A stretch of DNA of 64,000 nt from Campylobacter massiliensis (GCF_014253065.1 NZ_JACLZK010000001.1:1116001-1180000), one strand, 5' to 3'. Shown: positions 28,307 through 37,990, counted from the first letter of the stretch. Notes: generated by a model from the sequence alone, not told the origin. Numbers and translations: made by a program.

Positions 28307-30457
28307 TTAAAACGTCTTTTCAAAATCTACGTAGAAGTTTCTGCCTTTGCCCACCCTTGAAGTATCTTTTAAGCCGTTAGCGAAAATGTACTCTTTGTTA
28401 AAGATATTGTTGATGCCGAAGCTGATTTTTAGCCCCTTGTTTAGCAGATGGCTGTCGAAATTTTTCGGTTCCCATCGGCCTTTAAAATTTACGATAGTAA
28501 AGGTTTCATCTACGTTTTCGTATTTTTGGCCGCGCACGACGTAGTATTTCTCGTCGTTGTTAGGCCTAAACCAGTGCGTCATATCGCCGCCGAGGCTCAG
28601 TCCCCACGGCTCGTATCTATACATTGCGCCTAAAGTTAGCTTGTCGGCATAGACGGTGAGTATCTTTTTGGTCGCTTTGTCGTAAATTTTCGTGTGGTCG
28701 TATCCAAGCGAAAATGTAAGGTTGTTTATCGCATATTTGGACTCGATCTCGATGCCGCGGCGTTTTGCGTTATCGACGTTTTCGTACATACCGTAGCGTC
28801 TGCCCGGCGCTTCGGCGTCAAACGGCGGATTGCCTTTGTCCGGTCTTGCTTTTAAATTTATCATATCTTTGATATTGCCGTCGTAGTAGGTAGCCTTAAA
28901 ATATAGCTCGTCATCGGCTAAAAGCCCCTGTTTGTCGATAGAAAAGCCTACTTCGTACTCTTTTGCGATTTCAGGTTTTAGGTCGGGGTTTGGTATGTAC
29001 CAGTAGTGCGGATTTAGCGGGCCGGCCGATGACGTTTCGTTTGGAGTAGGTCCCCTAAAGGTCTCTGCATAACCTGCGAGTAAATTTACGCCATCAAAGA
29101 CCTCGTACGCAAGGCCGAGTTTTGGAGAAAATCTAGACTCGGAGTATGAGCTGCGATCGCCTTTTTTGACTCCGCGTTTAAATTTATCGAATCTACCGCC
29201 CAGGGTAAACTCGAATCTACCTACGCTAAATACGTCTTGCGCGTATATACCGAGGTCTTTATAAAAATTCGGAAACGAACCGAAGTCGCTAAGCTCGCCG
29301 TTGTACCAAAATATCGCGTCCTCTTTTCTATGCTCGTAGTCAATACCGGTGACTAGCCTGTGCTCTAGCACGCCGGTGTCAAAGAGGCTTTCGTTTTTGA
29401 GCCTGACGCCCCACCTGTCGTCTTTATTTTTGTAGTCGACATTGACGGGATTGCCCCTGCTAAAGCCCGTTCTAACCCTATGATTTAGAGCTTTGGCGTT
29501 GTAGTACTGAGCGGAGAAATTTATCCATCTATTATTAAGCGGAGTATACTTGTATATCACGCTATAGTCTCGCTGTTTTAGTCGTCCCACGGTAGGTATG
29601 GCACCCGCCTCGCTCCAGTAAAGAGACTGCCAACCGCTAATAAAATTTTCGTGATAGTTAAATACGCTAGCCTCCAAGGCATGCTCGTCGGTTATAGCCC
29701 ACTCTGTTTTAGCAAAGACGGTGTTTACGCGTTCGTCGTTTTCCGCGTATTTTACGCCAGATCGCTTGCCGTCTCTAGCCATCTTTATCTTGCCGAAATC
29801 CACATGCTTGCCGTATAGTAAAATGCCGAAATTTTCCATCGGCTTAGCTGCGACGGCGGCTCGATTCGAGTTCATGTGATTACTTTCCTGGCGGTGGCCG
29901 ATCGTGACGCCGTAGTCGCTGCCCGGGTTTATAAAGTCGCTCACGTCTTTTGTTCTCATACTAACGATACCGCCGACCGCGCCGCTACCGTGTAGCACGG
30001 AGCTAGCGCCCTTTACGACCTCGACGCGTTGTAGCAAGTCGTTATCCACGCGAAAGGTTGAAATTTGATTAGAAAAAAGCGAAGGCGAGCGCTTTATGCC
30101 GTCTTGTTCGATGATGACGCGCGCTTCGCTTTGATAACCAAAGCCGCGGATGTTGTAGTATTGGCCGACTTGTCTACCGTGGTCGTTACCGAGCATCACT
30201 CCAGGCACCGAGCCGATAGCGTCGATAACGGACGGCGATTTAACTAGGTCGTTTTGATTTAGGACGCTGACTTGGCCCGCGTATTTAGCGACGTCTGTTT
30301 CACTCCTGTTTGCCGTGACGGAAACCATATCTAGCTTTACAGATCCGGTTGCATTGCTATCGGCTCGCTTAAATTTGCTATCCACTCCTCCAGTCTGCGC
30401 GAGAGCCGAGGCTGCGCTTAACAAAACCGTAGCCGCAATGATGCTAAATTTACCCAT
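28307..30457 (-). CDS. TonB-dependent outer-membrane receptor, haem type
   Basis: 716 residues. A signal peptide (MGKFSIIAATVLLSAASALA) precedes the plug domain (GSVPGVMLGNDHGRQ, YNIRGFGYQ, RVEVVKGASSVLHGSGAVGG) and the 22-strand barrel ending in FYVDFEKTF with terminal aromatic. In the barrel, FRGP and NPDL flank a histidine in NPHYW, close to the FRAP/NPNL plus histidine signature of haem receptors such as ChuA. Haem is therefore the probable ligand, but a siderophore is not excluded. A possible iron-regulated promoter lies upstream. Confidence 0.85.
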   Translation of the reverse strand: MGKFSIIAATVLLSAASALAQTGGVDSKFKRADSNATGSVKLDMVSVTANRSETDVAKYAGQVSVLNQNDLVKSPSVIDAIGSVPGVMLGNDHGRQVGQYYNIRGFGYQSEARVIIEQDGIKRSPSLFSNQISTFRVDNDLLQRVEVVKGASSVLHGSGAVGGIVSMRTKDVSDFINPGSDYGVTIGHRQESNHMNSNRAAVAAKPMENFGILLYGKHVDFGKIKMARDGKRSGVKYAENDERVNTVFAKTEWAITDEHALEASVFNYHENFISGWQSLYWSEAGAIPTVGRLKQRDYSVIYKYTPLNNRWINFSAQYYNAKALNHRVRTGFSRGNPVNVDYKNKDDRWGVRLKNESLFDTGVLEHRLVTGIDYEHRKEDAIFWYNGELSDFGSFPNFYKDLGIYAQDVFSVGRFEFTLGGRFDKFKRGVKKGDRSSYSESRFSPKLGLAYEVFDGVNLLAGYAETFRGPTPNETSSAGPLNPHYWYIPNPDLKPEIAKEYEVGFSIDKQGLLADDELYFKATYYDGNIKDMINLKARPDKGNPPFDAEAPGRRYGMYENVDNAKRRGIEIESKYAINNLTFSLGYDHTKIYDKATKKILTVYADKLTLGAMYRYEPWGLSLGGDMTHWFRPNNDEKYYVVRGQKYENVDETFTIVNFKGRWEPKNFDSHLLNKGLKISFGINNIFNKEYIFANGLKDTSRVGKGRNFYVDFEKTF

Positions 30458-30822
30458 GACATACCCTTTGTGTTAAGATATAAATATTGATAATTAGTGC
30501 TAAATTATAAGCAGATTTTAACGATTCTTTTCTTAAGAATAAATTAGATATCAATAATATTTAAATGTAGGTTTGTCAAAACGCAGTAATTTTTGCTTAT
30601 TGCGTAAATTTGGCGAAAATACTGCGGCAATTTTTTAAATTTGGCGTTTACAGCGGCAGTAAATTTGCTCAAATTTGATTGAGCTATTTGGCTGTGATTT
30701 CGACCTTTAAATTTGACTCGTAAATATTCGCTTTTTCAAATTTTTGCCGCCATCAAATTTTATGTAGATTTATCAAAATTTAACGTCAAATTTACCGCCG
30801 CAAGGAAGCATAAAACGTAAAT
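30458..30822. other. Non-coding gap of 365 bp upstream of the TonB receptor
   Basis: The part next to the receptor holds a likely minus-strand promoter (TATAAT complement at 30504-30509) and a Fur-like half-site. Beyond about 30560 it is AAATTTG-rich sequence in which I see no gene or RNA. Confidence 0.5.
30486..30509 (-). promoter_or_regulatory. Putative iron-regulated promoter of the receptor gene
   Basis: On the minus strand TATAAT (30509-30504) precedes a region whose plus strand reads TTGATAATTAGTGCTAA, which resembles one half of a Fur box (GATAAT) near the expected start of transcription. Only the left half matches well, so Fur control is plausible rather than shown. Confidence 0.35.
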
Positions 30823-31341
30823 TTAATCCCGAATAATCTTCGCCTTTGCCGTTATGTTCGCGATCTTTAGCTCGTAGATATTCATCGCCTTTAGCCCGTG
30901 AGCCGCCGCGACGCCAAAGGTTCGCATATACTTTGGCGTGTATTTTTCGCTAAGTAGCCGTAGCGCATGCAGCCTCGCCGCCTCGTCCGTCACGGCGTAG
31001 GCCTTGGTTACGGCGACGGCGGATTTGTATTCGGTCGTAAAGACTTTCGCGCCAAGCGCCTTGCCGTCGTCCTTGATCGCGTATAGCTGCTCATCCGTCA
31101 AAACCGGCACTTGCGCGTAGCTCACGCAAACTAGCGTCACGCTCTTGCCGTCCTTTAGCAGTCTTGCCTTAGAACCCGCAGGAGCGCCGTGCAAAAATAC
31201 GCTCTCTCCCTCGCGCACGACCGAAATCGGCACGCTAAAGATCTCACCCGCCTCACCAATGCAAGAGATCGTGCCGTATTCGCACGCATCGATGATCGCA
31301 AGCCCCTCCTGAGCGCTTAGTTCTCTATCTTTTCGTCTCAT
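30823..31341 (-). CDS. Pyridoxamine 5'-phosphate oxidase-like flavin protein (NimA-like)
   Basis: 172 residues. Split-barrel fold typical of flavin-binding proteins: the N-terminal MRRKDRELS...IDACEYGTISCIG is the start seen in the NimA/Pyridox_ox_2 group, followed by SVFLHGAPAGSKARLL. Members include nitroimidazole reductases and haem-degrading enzymes of the related HugZ family, but this is shorter than HugZ. The neighbour is a haem-type receptor in the same direction, 365 bp away, so a redox or haem role is possible but unproven. Confidence 0.7.
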   Translation of the reverse strand: MRRKDRELSAQEGLAIIDACEYGTISCIGEAGEIFSVPISVVREGESVFLHGAPAGSKARLLKDGKSVTLVCVSYAQVPVLTDEQLYAIKDDGKALGAKVFTTEYKSAVAVTKAYAVTDEAARLHALRLLSEKYTPKYMRTFGVAAAHGLKAMNIYELKIANITAKAKIIRD

Positions 31342-31392
31342 TTTCCGCCTTTAAATTTTTGAAAATTATAAAATTTAAACCCTAAAAAAGTG

Positions 31393-31398
31393 TATAAT
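31393..31398 (+). promoter_or_regulatory. Extended -10 promoter before the 102-aa exported protein
   Basis: TGTATAAT at 31391-31398 matches the extended -10 of Campylobacter sigma-70 promoters, 20 bp before the ATG codons of the downstream gene. Confidence 0.55.
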
Positions 31399-31417
31399 TT
31401 TACAAATTTAAAGGACG

Positions 31418-31726
31418 ATGATGAAAAAAGTATTGACATTTTGCGCACTCGGCGCGCTGGCTTTTGGCGCTCAAAACGCGTGCGAGGAGTACGTGAATCA
31501 AAGCAAAATTTACCTAAACGAGCTTTACGAAATAAAATCCAAGCAGTTAAAAGACGATCCGCAGGCCTTTAGGCTCTTTGAGCTTAAATTTAGCGAGCTA
31601 CAAAAAGCGCAGGATGGCCAAGCGGCGCTAATCATACAAAGCGGCGACGAGAAATTTTGCGAGCGCGAATCGGCCAAGATAAAATCTATGCTAGACGAGA
31701 TGAGGGCGGAGAAAGCGCAAAAGTAG
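31418..31726 (+). CDS. Small exported protein, 102 aa
   Basis: A signal peptide (MMKKVLTFCALGALAFGAQN) with predicted cleavage after the FGA region precedes an 80-residue charged helical body with two cysteines (NACEEY and KFCERE) that may form a disulfide. No family recognised. Good ribosome site AAGGACG before the double ATG; either codon may start it. An ORF in another frame here is a shadow. Confidence 0.7.
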   Translation: MMKKVLTFCALGALAFGAQNACEEYVNQSKIYLNELYEIKSKQLKDDPQAFRLFELKFSELQKAQDGQAALIIQSGDEKFCERESAKIKSMLDEMRAEKAQK

Positions 31727-31888
31727 GCCTGTTTTATAGAAAATTTGAGCCGCTTTTATCGAGTAAAGCCAAAAGCAAATTTTAAACCCGCCAGAGATAG
31801 TTTGACGAGCTTTTTATTGCAAATTTGACGTAGTCTATTTAGTCCAAATCACAAAAGTGCGCTTTATCGTAGCCAAAATCAAACCATC

Positions 31889-32575
31889 CTAAACCGCGTT
31901 ATTTAAATCCCAATCTATCGGCGCTTTGCCGTGTTCGGCGAGATACAAATTCGCCTTTGAAAAGTGCCTGCAACCAAAAAACGCGCCGCGCGCTAACGGA
32001 CTTGGATGAGCCGCCGTTAGTACAAGGTGTTTGTTAGCGTCGATGAGAGGGATTTTGGCCTTAGCTGGGTTGCCCCAGAGCATGAAAACGACGTTCTGGG
32101 CGCGTTCGCTAAGCTTCCTAATCGCAGCATCCGTAAACTCCTGCCAGCCAAAACCAGAGTGCGAGTTAGCCTGCCCAGCGCTAACGGTTAGCGTCGCGTT
32201 TAGCAGTAGCACGCCCTGCTTCGCCCAGTAGCTCAGATCGCCCGAGTTTGGCTCCGCGATACCTAGATCGTCGTGGATTTCCTTATAGATATTGGCGAGG
32301 CTCGGCGGGATCTTGACGCCGCGCGGTACGGAGAAGCTTAGCCCCATCGCCTGCCCCGCGCCGTGATATGGGTCTTGACCTAGGATCACGACTTTGACGG
32401 CGTTAAACGGCGTGAGATTAAAGGCGTTAAATATCAGCGCATTTGGCGGATAGACCTCGCCAGCAGCCTTTGCTCGCAGGAAATTTTCCTTCACGCGGGC
32501 GAAATTTTCGCTCAAAAACTCCTCCTTTAGCACCTCTTTCCAGCCTGCTTCGATTTGGATTTTATCGATTTGCAT
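31889..32575 (-). CDS. ung: Uracil-DNA glycosylase (family 1)
   Basis: 228 residues from the ATG of MQIDKIQIEAGW, which has an AAGGAAAATC ribosome site; five further in-frame codons upstream are not needed. Removes uracil from DNA. Catalytic aspartate in VVILGQDPYHGAGQAMGLSF; the uracil-binding HPSPLARGAFFGC segment near the C-terminus. Standard length. Confidence 0.96.
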   Translation of the reverse strand: MQIDKIQIEAGWKEVLKEEFLSENFARVKENFLRAKAAGEVYPPNALIFNAFNLTPFNAVKVVILGQDPYHGAGQAMGLSFSVPRGVKIPPSLANIYKEIHDDLGIAEPNSGDLSYWAKQGVLLLNATLTVSAGQANSHSGFGWQEFTDAAIRKLSERAQNVVFMLWGNPAKAKIPLIDANKHLVLTAAHPSPLARGAFFGCRHFSKANLYLAEHGKAPIDWDLNNAV

Positions 32576-32744
32576 GATTTTCCTTTGCAAATTTGCTCTT
32601 TTTCTTTACGTTCATTTTAAGGCAAATTTGCAAAATGATAGCCAAAAAATATTTAAATTTAGGCGGTTTAAGACGGGCTCAAATTTGGACGCGTTTATCT
32701 TGTTAAATTTTCAAAAAAGAGCAGGGCGGTTTTAAAATTTGCTG

Positions 32745-32750
32745 TATAAT
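32745..32750 (+). promoter_or_regulatory. -10 promoter before the YbaK-family gene
   Basis: GCTGTATAAT ending at 32750 is an extended -10 element 30 bp before the ATG of the downstream gene. Confidence 0.5.
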
Positions 32751-32780
32751 TTAAACTAAATTTTAAATAAAGGAACAACA

Positions 32781-33269
32781 ATGTCCGAGCAAATTTTCGA
32801 GAAACTAAAAGAGCTGCTAAGCACGCAAAATGCGGACTTTCGCGCGGTATCTCACGCTAGCGCTAAAACCTCGGCCGAGGTCGCCGTAGCGCGCGGCACA
32901 GAGCTAGGGCAGGGGGCTAAGGCGCTCGTTTGCGTCGTAAAAGGCGGCGGCGCCAAACGATATGTTTTGGCCGTGCTGCCGGCGGATTACAAGGCCGATT
33001 TGCAGCTCATCGCACAGGCGTTTGGCGGTACGAGAGCTAGCCTAGCGAGCCCTGACGAGGCTATGCGACTCACTGACTGCGTTTTTGGTAGCGTTCCGCC
33101 GTTTAGCTTTCACGAGGAGCTAGAGCTGATCGCTGATCCCAGCCTGCTTGCGCGCTATGCCGAGCTCGCCTTTAATGCAGGCTTGTTAGATCGCTCTATC
33201 ATTTTAAACACAAAGGACTACGAGCGCATCGCACAGCCGAAGCTAGTCAAATTTGCAACGACGGAGTGA
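32781..33269 (+). CDS. YbaK/ProX-type aminoacyl-tRNA deacylase
   Basis: 162 residues. The deacylase domain shows FRAVSHASAKTSAEVAVARG at the start, LVCVVKGGGAKRYVLAVLPA in the middle and the FGSVPPFSF loop toward the C-terminus, as in YbaK/EbsC proteins that hydrolyse misacylated tRNAs. Which tRNA is edited cannot be told. Strong AAAGGAACAAC site before the ATG. Confidence 0.85.
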   Translation: MSEQIFEKLKELLSTQNADFRAVSHASAKTSAEVAVARGTELGQGAKALVCVVKGGGAKRYVLAVLPADYKADLQLIAQAFGGTRASLASPDEAMRLTDCVFGSVPPFSFHEELELIADPSLLARYAELAFNAGLLDRSIILNTKDYERIAQPKLVKFATTE

Positions 33270-33439
33270 GAAATTTAGTCTAAAAAGGATAAAATTTAAC
33301 CGAGATACTCAAAATGCAAAAGTATTTTCAAATCTAAAAACGGGCAGAAATTTGCGCAACTGATGCGGTCAAATTTACCGCTTGATATGCGTGTTGTTTG
33401 CGGGCGGTAAATATATTTGATATTGCCCGGCGTAGCCTA

Positions 33440-34039
33440 CTACTGCAACCTCTCTAGCGCTCTTTTGGCGTATTCGTTACCGCCCGCTGCTCCGCGCTTG
33501 TAGAACTCTATGGCTTTATCCATATCCCTTGCGACGCCGTAGCTGTTCTCGTAGCATATAGCTAGATCGGTTAGAGCGTGCGGGTCGTCGTCGGCAACGG
33601 CTTTTTGGATGTAGATGAGCGCTTTTTTATAGTCTTTTTTAAAATGTATCCCGTTTAGATACATATTTCCTAGCATTGCGTCCGCGCCAGTGTCGCCTAG
33701 TTTGCTTGCCTTTTCAAAGGTCTGTGCGGCTAGCTTATAATCCGTCATGCGGTAGTAGATCCGCGCCATATTGGAGTGGGCGAGCGAATCATTTAGTCCC
33801 ATGGCTTTTTTGTACCATTTTACGCCTTCACCGATATTAGACATCCTTACCTCGTATAGGTAACCCACGAGCGCGACCGCTCTGGCGTCGCCGCTATCGG
33901 CTCTAGGTTTGATAAAGGCCAGTGCTTCTTTATATTTTCCGCTATCGTCTAGCGCTATAAATTTATCGTAATCCTCGTTAGAGAGCCCAAACGCCGCAGT
34001 GATCGCAAATGCGCATAATGTTATTACCGTCTTTTTCAT
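33440..34039 (-). CDS. Periplasmic Sel1/TPR-repeat protein, 199 aa
   Basis: Signal peptide (MKKTVITLCAFAITAAFG) followed by about four Sel1-like repeats (GDARAVALVGYLYEVRMS; GDTGADAMLGNMYLNGI; DDPHALTDLAICYENSYG). Sel1 repeats mediate protein contacts; the function is not known. It starts 1 bp after the stop of the lipoprotein gene upstream, so the two form one operon. Confidence 0.85.
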   Translation of the reverse strand: MKKTVITLCAFAITAAFGLSNEDYDKFIALDDSGKYKEALAFIKPRADSGDARAVALVGYLYEVRMSNIGEGVKWYKKAMGLNDSLAHSNMARIYYRMTDYKLAAQTFEKASKLGDTGADAMLGNMYLNGIHFKKDYKKALIYIQKAVADDDPHALTDLAICYENSYGVARDMDKAIEFYKRGAAGGNEYAKRALERLQ

Positions 34040-34040
34040 C

Positions 34041-34442
34041 TTAGTTCTCCAGTACTAGCAGGTCTTTAAATTTATGCTTGACGCTCCTTATCGCGTCGCC
34101 GTCCTCGGCGTAGTCCGTGATATAGCCGTCCTTATCGGTGGTAAAGTATACAAAACCGTAGGTGCTGTAGTTGACGCCTGTTACGCTGCAACCCCAGAAG
34201 TTGCACGATCTATTAACCGATAGCACTTCGCGAGGCTCGTATTGCATATAGAATTTGTTTGAAAGCATACCTATCTCGATATGCGACCAGCCGCCGGAGT
34301 ACTTTTCCATATCTAGGATATGGCGGCCTTTTAGCTGGGATAGCTCTTTGTTTTCTAAAAATATATTAGAGGGGCCGATGCCGTACGTAGTACATCCGCC
34401 TAGCAGGAAGGCGCATAAAATAGGCAGGAAAGTTTTTCGCAT
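34041..34442 (-). CDS. Lipoprotein, 133 aa
   Basis: Lipobox LLGGC at residues 13-17 after a short hydrophobic leader (MRKTFLPILCAFLLGG), so it should be lipidated and membrane attached. The mature part contains a cysteine pair (RSCNFWGCS) and no family motif I recognise. Immediately upstream of the Sel1 gene. Confidence 0.75.
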   Translation of the reverse strand: MRKTFLPILCAFLLGGCTTYGIGPSNIFLENKELSQLKGRHILDMEKYSGGWSHIEIGMLSNKFYMQYEPREVLSVNRSCNFWGCSVTGVNYSTYGFVYFTTDKDGYITDYAEDGDAIRSVKHKFKDLLVLEN

Positions 34443-34687
34443 TTTTGATCTCCTTTGTGTTTTCTTGCGGCTGATTTTATCTAAAGGGGACGGCGCAAAT
34501 CAATATTTTGGGATCGTGGTTAAATTTACGGCTTTGCGGAGCTTTAAATTTGACGCCGAATTTGATCTATCTTGAGTCAAATTTGGCACTGTTTTGGGGT
34601 AAGGCGGCGGTCAAATTCGGCTATAAATTTAGCTATGCCACTAAATTTATAGCACAGGAGGCAAATCGCCGCCACTAGCTAAACGGC

Positions 34688-35629
34688 TCAGTCCGCCAGC
34701 CCATCTTCGCCGCATTTTGCGATGAGCGCGTCAAATTCTGCTTTGCTAAACGCGCTTACGACGATATTTTTAGCGTCGATAAATTCGTATTTATCTTTTG
34801 GCAAATTTTGGATGAAATTTTCATATTTCAGCGTCGCTAGGATCTCGTATTTTTCGTCGTCGTCGCCCTCTCCGCCAAATATCGCGACAGACCAGCGCGC
34901 AACTTTCTCATCGCCTAGCATTTGTAAATTTTTATACTCCACGCTAGGCTCATACGGTAGCGCGGTAACGACGCCTTGCGACAGGACATACTGCCCGATG
35001 ATCTCGCCGTTATCGTTCCTGCGATAAAACATCTGATTTGCAAAATACGCGTCCAGGTTTTGGATATCGGTTACGAATTTGCTAAATTCGCCCGCGGGAT
35101 CCTTCGCGCCGAGGATGCGAGCTATGATCTTTTGATCAAGCGACACTTCGTTTCGCGTGCCGTAAATCGTGCTGATTTGCGCCTCTTTTTGCAAATTTTG
35201 CTCTATCGCCTCTAGTCCCGCGCGTATATCGGGCTCATAGTCAAAGCCCTCGATATTTTGCGCGCTAAATTTCTTGCCGTCCTTGCTCACGATTTCGCCG
35301 TCCATTTTTATGGCTAGGTTTTTTAGGTACTCTAGAGCGATTTTCCAGTCCGTGCGGGTGCTTGGCGTGCCGATGCGGACGTTATAGGCCTCGTCCTCGC
35401 AGCCGATCTCAAAGCCGCGCCCGCTAAGTCCGTCCGTGCCGGCAACGAGGCAGTCAAGCTCGTCGAGCTTCGCGCCGTAAAAGCCCTCGGCGTCAAACTC
35501 CTCGTCATCCTCGTCCGCGTTAAACTGCGATAAATTGGGCACTATTCGCAGCGCCTCCTCTACGCTCATCACGGGCGCAAGGCCGACTAGAAATTTCTTT
35601 TTATTTTTGACGAAAAACGTGATGCTCAT
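34688..35629 (-). CDS. Acidic hypothetical protein, DUF4299-like, 313 aa
   Basis: Begins MSITFFVKNKKKFLVGLAP and has an acidic insert (DEDDEEFDAEGF). Length and start resemble the DUF4299 family, from memory. No catalytic motif, signal peptide or membrane segment. It lies 147 bp after the coiled-coil gene on the same strand. Confidence 0.6.
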   Translation of the reverse strand: MSITFFVKNKKKFLVGLAPVMSVEEALRIVPNLSQFNADEDDEEFDAEGFYGAKLDELDCLVAGTDGLSGRGFEIGCEDEAYNVRIGTPSTRTDWKIALEYLKNLAIKMDGEIVSKDGKKFSAQNIEGFDYEPDIRAGLEAIEQNLQKEAQISTIYGTRNEVSLDQKIIARILGAKDPAGEFSKFVTDIQNLDAYFANQMFYRRNDNGEIIGQYVLSQGVVTALPYEPSVEYKNLQMLGDEKVARWSVAIFGGEGDDDEKYEILATLKYENFIQNLPKDKYEFIDAKNIVVSAFSKAEFDALIAKCGEDGLAD

Positions 35630-35775
35630 TTTTGATCCTTTGGAGTTAAATTTGACTTTCGCGGCGTTTTGGCGGAGTCAAATTTGAGCCTAAATTTACC
35701 GCGTCAAATTTGCCGCCGTTTAGAGCGAGAATAAAAATTCGGGCGCAAATTTAAGCATACGCGCCCAAATTTGGC

Positions 35776-37056
35776 TTACTCGTCCTTTTTCTCGTCCTCT
35801 TTTTTGCCGATTTTTTCTTTGGCGGTTTTTATGAGATTTTCGGCGGCTTTGTAGAGCTTCTCGCCTAGTTCTTTTGATTTTGCTTTGAGATTTTCGCCGA
35901 TCTCGCTCGCATTTATCGCGCTTAGCTTCTCCTCGGTTCGTTTTTCGAAGTCGCTGATATCTTTTTTGAGCGCTTCGAGGCGTTCTTTGGCGTTAAAATT
36001 TTCTTTAAATTTATCGCCTGCTTGACCGACTTCGCGCTTTAGCTCCTCAAATTTAGCTCCGGCAAGGCTAGCGAATTTATCGATATTTTCGTTAAATTTT
36101 AGCTCCTCTAGCTGAAGCTCGATCTGGCGCGAAACGTCGTTTTGTAGTCGCTTAAATTTGGCGAAGTAGCTATCGACGGACTCGTCTAGGATTTCGTTTA
36201 TCACGGCAGCAGACGGCTCATCCGAGCGCGCCATATCGCGCAGCATTGCCACGAACCTCTCCTCGAGCCTTATAAATTCTTTAGCTTCGCCTAGCAGCGT
36301 TTGGCCGTCTGGGGCAAATTTGATCTCCTCGATAAACTTCTCCGTTCTTTTGCTAAGCGCCTCTTTTACGCCGCCGATCGCGCCGCTTATTAGCTCTTTG
36401 GCAAAAGCCTGATCGACGTCGGCTAGCTCGGTCGCCGCCTCGCAGACCGTCCTTGCGATCTCCAGGATGCGCTCTTTGCTCGCTTCGCCCTCGTTTATCG
36501 CGCTAAGCACGACGTTTTTGGCGATTTGCTCCACCGTGTCCTTCACATCGTCGCCCTTTTCGATCGCGGTTAGAAACGCCGCCTCGGTGGTTTCTTTTAG
36601 GATTCCCAGCATTTGCAGCTCGCAGAGCATTTTTTCGTCTATCGCGGTTAAAATTTCCTCTTTATCCGCCAGGTCGCTGCTTTTGATGAAATTTTCCATA
36701 TTTTCAAGCAGCTCGCGAACGTCGTTTTTGATCTCGTCTTTTTGCGCGTAAATTTGCCGCTCGATCTGCTCTTTTTCGTAGATTAGGCGGTGGATGTACT
36801 GCTCTTTTGCCTCGCTGAGCGCGTCGCCCGCGCTTTGGATGAGGTTGGCGACGTTTTGGCGGTTTAGCAGATCCTCGCTCTTTAGCGCCTCGCAAATTTG
36901 CTCAAACTCTTTAGCCAGAGCCGCGTTTGCGTCGCCGTTTTTTGCGCCTTTGACGCTTTTTCTAAACTCGCTTAGCGCAAATTCCCTTATCAAAACGGAA
37001 ATTTGCGGGTCGTTTTTGTTCTCTTTTATGGTTTGGATGAAGACTAAATTTTGCAT
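35776..37056 (-). CDS. Long coiled-coil protein, 426 aa
   Basis: Start placed at the ATG of MQNLVFIQTIKENKN, which has an AAGGAC ribosome site, instead of the TTG nine codons upstream. The rest is almost entirely Glu/Lys/Ala-rich heptad-type sequence (for example KEQYIHRLIYEKEQIERQ) ending in a charged KKEDEKKDE tail. No membrane segment. It could be a scaffold or tether. Eight bp after the DUF493 stop, so co-transcribed with moaC. Confidence 0.7.
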   Translation of the reverse strand: MQNLVFIQTIKENKNDPQISVLIREFALSEFRKSVKGAKNGDANAALAKEFEQICEALKSEDLLNRQNVANLIQSAGDALSEAKEQYIHRLIYEKEQIERQIYAQKDEIKNDVRELLENMENFIKSSDLADKEEILTAIDEKMLCELQMLGILKETTEAAFLTAIEKGDDVKDTVEQIAKNVVLSAINEGEASKERILEIARTVCEAATELADVDQAFAKELISGAIGGVKEALSKRTEKFIEEIKFAPDGQTLLGEAKEFIRLEERFVAMLRDMARSDEPSAAVINEILDESVDSYFAKFKRLQNDVSRQIELQLEELKFNENIDKFASLAGAKFEELKREVGQAGDKFKENFNAKERLEALKKDISDFEKRTEEKLSAINASEIGENLKAKSKELGEKLYKAAENLIKTAKEKIGKKEDEKKDE

Positions 37057-37064
37057 GAAAGTCC

Positions 37065-37328
37065 TTATAGTACGTATTTGCAAACGCGTCTTAGCGCGGA
37101 AAATATCTCTAATCGCTCCTCGTTAGAATTAACCAAAACGCTTAGATTGTAGCTTTTGTATTTGCTCTCTTTGCTCGATTTTGACGGCGTTATCTTGTGT
37201 TGTCTCTCGCCTACGACGCCCTGCGCAATAGCTTCGGCGCTTTCATTCTCAAGCACGATGATTTTGTATTCCCAAAAATTTGGATAGATGATTTCTGGTT
37301 CTTTATTTAGATCGCACGTAGTCGCCAC
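37065..37328 (-). CDS. DUF493 (YbeD-like) protein
   Basis: 87 residues matching the YbeD-type alpha-beta fold: [15 protein letters not shown] at the start and [16 protein letters not shown] after it. A small cytosolic protein of unproven role. GTG start inside the last 26 bp of moaC, so translationally linked. Confidence 0.75.
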   Translation of the reverse strand: MATTCDLNKEPEIIYPNFWEYKIIVLENESAEAIAQGVVGERQHKITPSKSSKESKYKSYNLSVLVNSNEERLEIFSALRRVCKYVL

Positions 37329-37776
37329 TTTTGCCTCCGCTCTTACTTTCTAGCGCGATATCTGTTATCTGCATGGTTTTATCTATCGCTTTTATCATAT
37401 CGTAGATCGTTAGGAGACCGACGCTAACGCCTGTTAGCGCCTCCATCTCGACGCCGGTTTTGCCGTCTATCTTGACGCTAACGGTTAGCTTGTAGGCGCA
37501 GATATCAGCTAGCTCTTCGATATCGCAGTTTATGCCGCTGATTAGCAGCGGGTGGCACATCGGGATGAGTTCGCTCGTCTTTTTCGCTCCCATTATCGCG
37601 CCTACGACGGCGGTTTGCAGGACTGGGCCTTTTTTGCCAGTGTTGTTTTTGATCGCGTCAAAGGCTTCGCGCGACATTTTTATAATGCCGCTTGCTACGG
37701 CTATGCGCGTAGTTACGCCCTTGTCGCTTACGTCGACCATTTTAGGGCGGTTGTTTTCGTCTATGTGAGTTAGCAT
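37303..37776 (-). CDS. moaC: Cyclic pyranopterin monophosphate synthase (MoaC)
   Basis: 157 residues, the normal MoaC length, from the ATG of [20 protein letters not shown] (AAGGACG site). Makes cyclic pyranopterin in molybdopterin synthesis. Active-site segments [11 protein letters not shown] and [21 protein letters not shown] with the catalytic KAIDKTM are clear. An upstream in-frame extension has no support. Other moa genes are not in the window. Confidence 0.95.
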   Translation of the reverse strand: MLTHIDENNRPKMVDVSDKGVTTRIAVASGIIKMSREAFDAIKNNTGKKGPVLQTAVVGAIMGAKKTSELIPMCHPLLISGINCDIEELADICAYKLTVSVKIDGKTGVEMEALTGVSVGLLTIYDMIKAIDKTMQITDIALESKSGGKSGDYVRSK

Positions 37777-37876
37777 TTTCGTCCTTTCGCCTGAAGTGCT
37801 AAATTTGCTTAAATTTGAGCTAGGCGGAGTAAATTTATGAGAAGGATTATAACTAAAAAAGCTTAATGAATAAGAC

Positions 37877-37906
37877 AAAAACGCCTCGGCAGGGGGAGCC
37901 GAGGCG
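37877..37906 (-). terminator. Rho-independent terminator after the PatB-type gene
   Basis: A 9-bp GC-rich perfect stem, CGCCTCGGC (37882-37890) and GCCGAGGCG (37898-37906), with a 7-nt loop, followed on the minus strand by TTTTT (37881-37877). It lies about 85 bp after the minus-strand stop at 37991. Confidence 0.75.
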
Positions 37907-37990
37907 CCGTTACAAAAAGGAGGTTTTCTTGTCGGACGCGCAAATCATACCAAAAAGGTCTAAATTTTATCCCAATTTTTCGTAAATATA

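Noticed and set aside
30823-31341. Calling the flavin split-barrel gene a haem oxygenase (HugZ/ChuZ)
   Set aside because: It is clearly shorter than HugZ and its N-terminus resembles NimA-like proteins; neighbourhood to a haem-type receptor alone is not enough.
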